Assembly (NCBI GenBank): GCA_900543305.1 | Contig: UQQZ01000069.1 | Coordinates: forward strand, 1 to 13,771 | DNA length: 13,771 bases | Source: an uncultured Oscillospiraceae bacterium | GTDB lineage: Bacteria > Bacillota > Clostridia > Oscillospirales > Acutalibacteraceae | Direction of reading: 5' to 3' | In this document: piece after piece, positions 7,254 to 13,187 of the stretch | Numbering within the stretch: the first letter of the stretch is position 1 | Layout of the letters: every line of letters begins with the position of its first letter | Program-made: the position numbers and the translations under genes | The notes under the pieces: model-generated | The model's database searches: none | Told to the model about the DNA's origin: nothing | The model's input: only the letters and a program-made list of their open reading frames with translations

Positions 7254-8279
7254 TTACACCCCTTTTCCAAATCCGCAGTTGGGAAAATGGCACTCTGCAC
7301 AATTCAGGCAAAGCCCCCCATTTCCCAGACCTGCCAGCCATTCCTGGGTAATAGGCTCCCCTGCCAAAAGACGGGGCAAAGCCAAATCCAACACGGTACG
7401 CCTGGCGTACATCACACAGCCGGGCAGTCCGCAAACCGGCCGGTTATCCTCGGTATAGGCCACAAGGAACATGGCGCCCGGCAGTACGGGAGCTCCATAG
7501 CTAATCACCCTGGCTCCTGTATTGCGAATCGCCAAGGGGGTCCTGTCGTCGGGATCCACGCTCATGCCCCCGGTACAGAACACCATCTGACACCCTTGAT
7601 CCAACATCTCCTGAATTGCCTGAGTAATGGCCTGGGGGTCATCTCCCAGCACGCGGTGAGCAATCATTTTGCACCCGTATTCGGACAATTTTTCCTCCAG
7701 CACCGGTGTAAACTGATCGGCAATTCTGCCATAGAACACTTCGTTGCCGGTGGTCACCACCCCATAGGATTTCGGCTCTATGGGAACAAGACGCAGCAAC
7801 GGATCCTTTCCTGCCACCTGGCGGGCACGCTCCATCTTCTCCTTTTCAATCACCAGGGGAATCACCCGCGTTCCGCAAAGTTTGTCCCCTTTCTTGACCA
7901 CAAACCCGCTGGATCGGGTGGCGATCATCATCTCTCCCAAGAAGTTTACCGCTCGCAATCGGTCCAGATCTGCCAGGAAAAGCCCATCGCAATCGGCAAT
8001 CAGCTCGATCTTCCCTTCCTTGGGAGCAGTGGCGTGCATGTTGGGGCCCTGGCAAATTTCTCGAAGGATTTCCGCAGCATCGTTTTCGTGAAGTTTTGAT
8101 TCATCCTTTTCCCAAACATAGAGGTGGTCCTTTCCCACGCTGAGCAGCACGGGAATGTCCTCCTTCTGCACAATGTGCCCTTTGCGGAACACCGCATCTT
8201 TTGTCACCCCCGGAATGATCTGGGTGATATCGTGACACAGCACCTGTCCCACCGCGTCTTCCGTACGAATCAATTTCAT
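7254..8279 (-). CDS. MoeA/Mog-like molybdopterin-binding protein with four-cysteine tail
   Basis: A 341-residue protein whose C-terminal half carries the MoaB/Mog/MoeA molybdopterin-binding fold: VVTTGNEVF, then VFCTGGMSVDPDDRTP (GG and D-D motif), GAPVLPGAM and CGLPGCVMY. The N-terminal half lacks a clear full MoeA domain I/II arrangement, and the protein is shorter than ordinary MoeA (~400). The extreme C-terminus adds C324-x2-C327-x2-C330-x4-C335, likely a metal or Fe-S site. Such proteins often sit beside xanthine-dehydrogenase-type genes and may handle cofactor for that enzyme; the reaction is not proven. Start: ATG at 8279 with GAGAGGAG (8288-8295) 8 nt upstream. A TTG at 8315 overlapping the previous stop is the alternative. 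Confidence 0.8.
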   Translation of the reverse strand: MKLIRTEDAVGQVLCHDITQIIPGVTKDAVFRKGHIVQKEDIPVLLSVGKDHLYVWEKDESKLHENDAAEILREICQGPNMHATAPKEGKIELIADCDGLFLADLDRLRAVNFLGEMMIATRSSGFVVKKGDKLCGTRVIPLVIEKEKMERARQVAGKDPLLRLVPIEPKSYGVVTTGNEVFYGRIADQFTPVLEEKLSEYGCKMIAHRVLGDDPQAITQAIQEMLDQGCQMVFCTGGMSVDPDDRTPLAIRNTGARVISYGAPVLPGAMFLVAYTEDNRPVCGLPGCVMYARRTVLDLALPRLLAGEPITQEWLAGLGNGGLCLNCAECHFPNCGFGKGV

Positions 8280-8311
8280 GGTAATGGCTCCTCTCTTGAA
8301 AGGGGGATCCG

Positions 8312-9355
8312 TCAAATCACCCCATATTTGGCTGCCAACAAAGCAGTATCTTCATACCGGCGTTTCCAGGCGGCTTTTGCCTGAACAGTGGTACATTTTT
8401 CCCAGGAATGTTGGAAGCGCCTTTTCCAGGAGACTTTACAAGTTCCCTGAATCAGTTTATCTGCCAGATAGAGAAGCTCAGCCTCTTGGGGGGGATCGTC
8501 ACCCAAATCATGATGTTTTGCCACCACTTCCGCCAAAAGTGGCCACCCCTCCTTTTTTAAAAGCTCTGCAGCCTGTTCGGGATGTTTCCGCCCCCGATGC
8601 CGGTATAGGTCGTGAAGCATTCCGGCCGCGCGAAGCATCTCTCTATCAATGTTTTTTTCACTTTGGGCCAGCTTTATCGCCACGTTTGCCACCGCTTCCC
8701 CATGGGCCCGTATGTCATCCGGCGTGCCGCAACGCTCCCATAAAGCCTGAATCTCCCTAGGACCCGGCGCCTGGGGACGTAATCCCACAGAAAGCACACG
8801 GGGAGCATCTTCTTCCATGGATATGGTTGTGACACCTCCCCAAGGCTGAGGGATAGCCAGCACCTCCTCTGGTGGCAGTTCCAGCCATCTCCAAAGCCAG
8901 CCCCGAAACAGACCCCCATGGGCGACCACCGCCACAGTGTCTCCTGGAAGACTCCGGGCTTTCCTCAGGAACCCGTCCAACCGTTCTCCCCCTTCACAAA
9001 AGCTCTCTCCATCCGGAGGGGCAACGGTTCCCATATGTAGGCCCCGGGCTTCATAGAGTTCCGGCCAAAGCTGACGGATTTCTTCAAAGGTCCTATTTTC
9101 CCATTGACCTACATTGACTTCCCACAGCTCCTCTCGCACCAGAATCTGGGAAGAAATGGCTGCCGCCGTCTCACGGCAGCGACAGGCGGGGCTGGAATAG
9201 ACCACGTCAATGGGATGGTTTTTTGCCCAACGTCCTAACGCTTCCGCCTGTTCAATCCCTATTTCGTCCAATGGCAGATCTGTCCGGCTCAAACACCGTT
9301 TGGCCCCGGAAGGCCGCCTGCACTGTCCATGGCGGATTAAGTAAAAGGTCTTCAC
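8312..9355 (-). CDS. histidine phosphatase - HD domain fusion protein
   Basis: A 347-residue two-domain protein. Residues 1-~195 belong to the histidine phosphatase (phosphoglycerate mutase-like) superfamily. They contain RHGQ with catalytic H9, YSSPACRCRETA (53-64), LWEVNVGQWE (77-86) and VAHGG with H146. Residues ~205-347 are an HD phosphohydrolase domain with H218, the HD doublet at 248-249, and HH at the AKHHDLGDD segment, which are the expected metal ligands. CobC-like phosphatases and HD nucleotidases act on small phosphorylated metabolites, so a nucleotide or pterin phosphate is possible. The ATG overlaps the XdhC gene stop by 4 nt (ATGA), so it is a true operon member. Domain calls are firm; the substrate is unknown. 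Confidence 0.85.
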   Translation of the reverse strand: MKTFYLIRHGQCRRPSGAKRCLSRTDLPLDEIGIEQAEALGRWAKNHPIDVVYSSPACRCRETAAAISSQILVREELWEVNVGQWENRTFEEIRQLWPELYEARGLHMGTVAPPDGESFCEGGERLDGFLRKARSLPGDTVAVVAHGGLFRGWLWRWLELPPEEVLAIPQPWGGVTTISMEEDAPRVLSVGLRPQAPGPREIQALWERCGTPDDIRAHGEAVANVAIKLAQSEKNIDREMLRAAGMLHDLYRHRGRKHPEQAAELLKKEGWPLLAEVVAKHHDLGDDPPQEAELLYLADKLIQGTCKVSWKRRFQHSWEKCTTVQAKAAWKRRYEDTALLAAKYGVI

Positions 9356-10335
9356 CGGTGTTTCCTCATTTGGGCCCGTCTCTCAATCAACTGGGCCAAA
9401 ATGCTCACCGCAATTTCCTCCGGGGATTCCGCGCCGATAGACAGTCCGATGGGGGTAACCAGACGATCTAAATCTGTCTCAGAAAAACCCTCCTCCCGCA
9501 GCAACGCCCGGGTGGCTTCCCTTTTTCGAACACTGCCGATTACACCCAAATAGCCCGCAGAAGTTTTCAAAATCTGCCGGATCACAGCGTGGTCTTTTTT
9601 GTGTCCATGAGTCATTACACACACAAAGTCCTTTTGGGTGATTCGATCAGAGAGTTCTCCCAACTGTTCCAAATCGACCTGGCGCACCTCCACCGCCCCT
9701 ACAAAGTATTCTGGCCGGGCATACTCCTCTCGGTCGTCAAACACATGACAACAAAATCCTACCCTGCAAAGTCCTGGACAAAGGGCCCTCGCCACATGGC
9801 CAGCTCCAAAAAGATACACATGATTTTGGGGATGCAATGGTTCCCAATAGCACGCGCCCCCTTCCGGAAAGCGAATGAATTCTTGTTCATAGCGAGACCG
9901 TTCTTCCTCCATCGGAGGATTCTGACACAACGACGCCGTTCCTTTTCCGGTGACGTCCTGTTCCAGCACAAGATATCGGGGACTTTTTTCTGTTTTCGAG
10001 AACAAAGTGCCCTTTCCTACAAAGTGGAACCAAATCACAGCGGCTCCCCCGCAAATCATCCCAAGCTCGCCTTCCCCTTGAGGGACAAGCTCAAAATGTT
10101 CCACTCCACATCGGTGTTGGGCCAGCAGTTCCATAGCCCGGGATTCACAACGGTATTCCAACGCCCCGCCTCCAATGGTGCCAAATACTCTGCCCTTTTC
10201 CGAAACAAGCATTTTGGCTCCCAAGGCTCCAGGGGTGGAACCTTGCCGGGATGCAACAATTACCAGCATCACGTCTCTTTTTTTCAAAGACAATTCTTGC
10301 AGCTTCTCAAGCCACTCCTGCATCTGCTCATCCAT
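9352..10335 (-). CDS. xdhC: XdhC/CoxI family molybdenum hydroxylase maturation protein
   Basis: A 327-residue XdhC family protein. In characterised bacteria XdhC binds Moco, promotes its sulfuration and inserts it into xanthine dehydrogenase. The N-terminal XdhC/CoxI domain shows ASRQGSTPG (28-36), a GTIGGG turn (52-57) and MICGG with C95. The C-terminal Rossmann domain has YLFGAGHVARAL (174-185), DDREEY (200-205), VMTHGHKKDH and a GVIGS/PIGL...SPEEIAVSI ending. The start is ATG at 10335 with AGAAAGG directly upstream; an in-frame ATG at 10323 is possible. It follows the nucleotidyltransferase gene by 24 nt. Confidence 0.92.
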   Translation of the reverse strand: MDEQMQEWLEKLQELSLKKRDVMLVIVASRQGSTPGALGAKMLVSEKGRVFGTIGGGALEYRCESRAMELLAQHRCGVEHFELVPQGEGELGMICGGAAVIWFHFVGKGTLFSKTEKSPRYLVLEQDVTGKGTASLCQNPPMEEERSRYEQEFIRFPEGGACYWEPLHPQNHVYLFGAGHVARALCPGLCRVGFCCHVFDDREEYARPEYFVGAVEVRQVDLEQLGELSDRITQKDFVCVMTHGHKKDHAVIRQILKTSAGYLGVIGSVRKREATRALLREEGFSETDLDRLVTPIGLSIGAESPEEIAVSILAQLIERRAQMRKHR

Positions 10336-10359
10336 CCTTTCTCTTGCCCAACCCCTGCT

Positions 10360-11283
10360 TCAAAGTGATTGTCCAAAGTACTTTGCCAAGAGACGGTCGG
10401 CTGCCTTTTTCAATTCCTGCTGCATCCCTCGATAGGATGCCAGCAGACGTTTTCCCTGGGCTGTCAGAAATGTCCCACCGCCTTCGGTTCCCCCATTGTG
10501 CCGCAAGACCACCTTATATCCCAGCTCCTCCTCCACCAGGTTCAACATCTTCCAGGCTTTGCTGTATGACATATGCATCGCCTCGCTGGCGGCGGTGATG
10601 CTGCCGGTCAGATCCACCATTTCCAAAAGCTGAGCGGTCTCAGGGCCGAAAAAAAGCTTGGCTGTTCCCACAACCAACTTGTTTTTGATGCGAATCTTTC
10701 GGTCACCCTGTTTCCGAAGCAGTTCGCTGTATTGCTGGGGAGTATCCATATCCAGAACGGTTCCTTCGTCCTCCACCTCTACGTCCTGGATCATCAGACC
10801 GATTTCCTGGATTGCTCCGCGCAGCCCTCCCTTTCCCGTGGCAGACAGTATTTTCGGGATAGCGGAACTGTCCAGCAACAGAGGATGTCCCGGCTCACCT
10901 CGGTACAGCGGGCGGACACATTCTGCCTGACATGCCATCAAGAGCTTGAGGGTTTCAGGCTGAACCAGAGGAATATCTGCCGGTGTCAAAAACACACGGT
11001 TACAGCAGCCCTCTATTCGTTGCAACCCCAAACAGACGGAGTCAAACATCTTGGTTTGGGCAAAGCGTTCGTTATATACAAACATAACGCTCTCCGAAAA
11101 AAGATGCCTTTCCAGCATCGCTCGATGGTATCCGGTTACAATGACGATGGTTTCCACACCTGCCTTCTGCAGACCGTGGATTACCGTCTGAATCACACTC
11201 TCCCTGCCCATAGGAAGCATGGGTTTAAATTCTTCCATACGGGAGGAAATTCCTGCCGCCAGAATGACAGCTCCGTAATGCAC
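10360..11283 (-). CDS. MobA/MocA-like nucleotidyltransferase fused to ModE-type HTH domain
   Basis: A 307-residue fusion. Residues 1-~195 are a MobA-like NTP transferase with AVILAAGISSRM (5-16), conserved K20, and a LTPADIPLV segment (metal-binding Asp). It probably makes the cytidine or guanine dinucleotide form of Moco, MocA (CTP) being more typical for xanthine-dehydrogenase-type enzymes. Residues ~197-307 match the ModE/LysR-like winged helix: a GSITAASEAMHMSYSKAW run, then a GG-rich wing (HNGGTEGGG) and LTAQGKRLL. No Mop molybdate-sensing domain follows. The start is GTG at 11283, one nt after the previous stop, with GAGGAGGGG (11288-11296) upstream. The longer frame to 11361 would overlap the neighbour and is rejected. 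Confidence 0.87.
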   Translation of the reverse strand: MHYGAVILAAGISSRMEEFKPMLPMGRESVIQTVIHGLQKAGVETIVIVTGYHRAMLERHLFSESVMFVYNERFAQTKMFDSVCLGLQRIEGCCNRVFLTPADIPLVQPETLKLLMACQAECVRPLYRGEPGHPLLLDSSAIPKILSATGKGGLRGAIQEIGLMIQDVEVEDEGTVLDMDTPQQYSELLRKQGDRKIRIKNKLVVGTAKLFFGPETAQLLEMVDLTGSITAASEAMHMSYSKAWKMLNLVEEELGYKVVLRHNGGTEGGGTFLTAQGKRLLASYRGMQQELKKAADRLLAKYFGQSL

Positions 11284-11284
11284 G

Positions 11285-11689
11285 TTACCCCTCCTCGCCT
11301 TGTTTCTCAGCAATGGACTGGCGTATAGCAAGATGACCCCGCAACGCCTCCCGCAGCGCACACAGCGCCATGGTGGAAGCGTACTTGATCTCTTCGGTGG
11401 GTTTCTCTCCTTCGCACAAAGGGGCCCAAACCATATCCGGCGTCAACAGCACTGTTTTGATAATGGGCATATCCTGTATTTGTTCCAGAAGAGAACACAC
11501 ACAGGCATGGAACCCCTCCGTGGCTTCCTCATGACAAAGATATCCGGTTTTTTGGTAGGTATCCCGATGTACCACAATTCCAATGGACAGGTAGGCTCCG
11601 GTTTTCTGATCCACCGCATTTCCAGCCGCCCCAACTGGTTGGGGCATACGATATTTCTGGCGCAGGGCCGCATATTCTTTGATTTTCAT
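11285..11689 (-). CDS. conserved-looking protein of unknown function, 134 residues
   Basis: I do not recognise this protein with confidence. It is real by context: its ATG overlaps the regulator's stop (ATGA), AAGGAGCC lies just upstream, and the next gene starts one nt after its stop. It is soluble, with a beta-rich first half (GAYLSIGIVVH, 31-41) and a helical second half. Cysteines are at 52, 63, 65, 92 and 110. The pattern of a Cys after a strand, a Leu-rich helix, and an ASTMALCALREAL helix near the end recalls the IscU/NifU-N scaffold fold, but the three canonical cysteine ligands do not line up. A cluster- or cofactor-handling role would fit the operon, yet this is only a guess. Confidence 0.75.
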   Translation of the reverse strand: MKIKEYAALRQKYRMPQPVGAAGNAVDQKTGAYLSIGIVVHRDTYQKTGYLCHEEATEGFHACVCSLLEQIQDMPIIKTVLLTPDMVWAPLCEGEKPTEEIKYASTMALCALREALRGHLAIRQSIAEKQGEEG

Positions 11690-12417
11690 GATGGCTCCTT
11701 ATCCATGGTTTTTTCCATATTGGCATCCCGGTAAGCTACCAGATCCTCCAAAGAAGTGATGGAATACAACCCCTCTCGCTGTTGGAGAATGCCGCACTCT
11801 TTCATCTTCTTGATTTCTCGGGTTACCGTAATGCGGTGCAACCCTGTCAGCGATCCAATTTTGTCTTGGGTGATTTTTTCTTGGATCAGCACTTGGCCAT
11901 CCACATTCACACCGTATACCAGAGCAAAATCCAGAAACTGATTGCATACTTTTTGCCTGGCGCCTGTCTCACTTTCGCTGCGTTGCCGCTGATGGGCCAA
12001 CGCCCCCAGATCGGAAATCGCATTGAGCACATCCAAGGTTACGGAAAAATTGGATTTCATGGCCTGCGTCAAATCGTGGTAGGTGATTTTTTGTGCTGTT
12101 ACGTTTTCCACAACTTGATAAAAAAGTTCACAGGGTTTCCCCGTTAAAAGATATTGCTCCAAAAGTAGCGTATTTTCTCCAAAGGAAAGGAGAATCCGCT
12201 GGTTGCCTGAGCGGTCCAACGTACCGGCAATTACCCGGCCACTGCGCACAAAATAGCAGTAGCAAGGACATGTACCCGGAACTGCCAGAATCTGATTCTG
12301 CCGCAAGTGGACGATCTCTCCCATTTTCGTAAAATAGAAACCATTTTGCTCTGACTGTACAAACCTGGGCACCTGAATTCTGGAATCAGGATCGCCCTTT
12401 TGCTCATTCTTCTTCAA
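11686..12417 (-). CDS. Crp/Fnr family transcriptional regulator with CxCxC motif
   Basis: A 243-residue regulator. Residues ~27-140 form a cyclic-nucleotide-binding-like beta roll (YFVRSGRV, LLSFGE). The C-terminal helix-turn-helix is ITQDKIGSLTGLHRITVTRE followed by IKKMKECGIL, typical of Crp/Fnr. C50-P-C52-Y-C54, plus further cysteines, lies in the roll, where Crp does not need them, so a redox or metal cofactor is possible. The start I chose is TTG at 12417, with AGGGAGGAG (12427-12435) 9 nt upstream inside the radical SAM gene; a GTG at 12453 lacks a site. The gene thus overlaps the end of the radical SAM gene by 14 nt. It likely controls this operon. Confidence 0.87.
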   Translation of the reverse strand: MKKNEQKGDPDSRIQVPRFVQSEQNGFYFTKMGEIVHLRQNQILAVPGTCPCYCYFVRSGRVIAGTLDRSGNQRILLSFGENTLLLEQYLLTGKPCELFYQVVENVTAQKITYHDLTQAMKSNFSVTLDVLNAISDLGALAHQRQRSESETGARQKVCNQFLDFALVYGVNVDGQVLIQEKITQDKIGSLTGLHRITVTREIKKMKECGILQQREGLYSITSLEDLVAYRDANMEKTMDKEPS

Positions 12418-13105
12418 ATGAAAGGACTCCTCCCTGTTCCATTCCAAACGCACCCCATAAATCTTCTCCGAATGTGATGGATCCTTTTAGACCCGGAGCC
12501 TTATAGGCATTACCGTCAAATTCCATTCCCTTGATAGTTTTTGACAGAATCTCTAGGGCTTTCTTTTGATCCGGACCTTCTTCCCCGCTTTGAATAGGTG
12601 CCCTTACGAAACGGATTGTCAGATCATACTGCTTGGCAAGGCCAGCCACCACTGCCAATGTGGCTGCATTGTCCTCCAACAAAACCGCGGAAATCGTAAG
12701 AGGAATCTCCTGCGCCACCGCCCCCCAGATTCCCCGCAGGATTTCATTGAGCAGCTGGCTTTTTCCAGTAATGTTTGTAAAGGTAAATGCGTCGCATGCA
12801 TCCAGATGCAGGTTGATCCCATCCAGGCCGGCTTCCTTTAACGTCCGCAGCTGGGGATATAAAAGCGTTCCATTGGTGGTCAAGCTGACCCACTCCACTC
12901 CGGGAATCGCTTTCAGTTCCCCCACCAATCCGGATACATCTTCGTAGAGCAGGGGCTCTCCCCCCGCCAGCTGGAACCGCGAAACACCGGATGCGGCAGC
13001 CAATATCCGTGTGCGGTCCGCCATCTTCCCATTGCCGGAATGACTTTTACAATACCGGCAATCCAGGTTGCATTGTGTGGTCAAAACAATTTTGCAATGC
13101 TCCAT
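12404..13105 (-). CDS. short MoaA-like radical SAM protein lacking the second Fe-S site
   Basis: A 233-residue radical SAM protein with C12-x3-C16-x2-C19, GGEP (48-51), TTNG (77-80, then TLLY) and a NLHLDACD strand like MoaA's NISLDTAD. RFVRAPIQSGE parallels MoaA's RFIEVMPIGQG. It aligns with the moaA product of this window almost to MoaA residue ~245, then stops in SFEEE. It therefore lacks the CxxC...C second cluster and the C-terminal Gly-Gly that GTP cyclisation needs. The stop is followed by a correctly placed downstream gene, so this is not an obvious frameshift. It is probably a MoaA-derived enzyme with another substrate or a cofactor-binding role. Start: ATG at 13105 with AGAGGAA upstream. 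Confidence 0.85.
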   Translation of the reverse strand: MEHCKIVLTTQCNLDCRYCKSHSGNGKMADRTRILAAASGVSRFQLAGGEPLLYEDVSGLVGELKAIPGVEWVSLTTNGTLLYPQLRTLKEAGLDGINLHLDACDAFTFTNITGKSQLLNEILRGIWGAVAQEIPLTISAVLLEDNAATLAVVAGLAKQYDLTIRFVRAPIQSGEEGPDQKKALEILSKTIKGMEFDGNAYKAPGLKGSITFGEDLWGAFGMEQGGVLSFEEE

Positions 13106-13126
13106 TGGCGTTCCTCTTTTCTTACA

Positions 13127-13159
13127 GGATTCCCCGCGGGAACACTCCGCGGGGAATCC
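13127..13159 (-). other. strong intergenic hairpin, 13-bp perfect stem
   Basis: GGATTCCCCGCGG (13127-13139) pairs perfectly with CCGCGGGGAATCC (13147-13159) around a 7-nt loop. It lies in the 82-nt gap between the flavin-subunit gene and the radical SAM gene. No U-run follows on either strand (the - strand continues TGTAAGAAAAGAGG), so it is not a classical terminator. It may protect the 3' end of the upstream hydroxylase mRNA, be an RNase processing point, or give partial termination. The radical SAM ribosome site is about 10 nt beyond it. Confidence 0.85.
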
Positions 13160-13187
13160 GACAATAAACTATTCTGCTTTTTGGCGC

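Noticed and set aside
7140..8099. Long + strand open frame (319 codons) opposite the MoeA-like and moaC genes
   Set aside because: It is antisense to two genes with clear family motifs, has no ribosome site, and its translation shows no domain; a shadow of biased codon use.
10573..11328. Long + strand open frame (251 codons) opposite the nucleotidyltransferase-HTH gene
   Set aside because: It overlaps a strongly supported gene and lacks a start context or family resemblance.
11284..11361. Longer N-terminus for the nucleotidyltransferase-HTH protein
   Set aside because: The extra residues overlap the 134-residue gene, and the GTG at 11283 has a strong ribosome site and begins right before the LAAG motif.
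12404..12460. Frameshift or sequencing error ending the short MoaA-like gene early
   Set aside because: The sequence after the stop belongs to the regulator with its own well-placed ribosome site, and no MoaA-like CxxC segment appears in any frame there.
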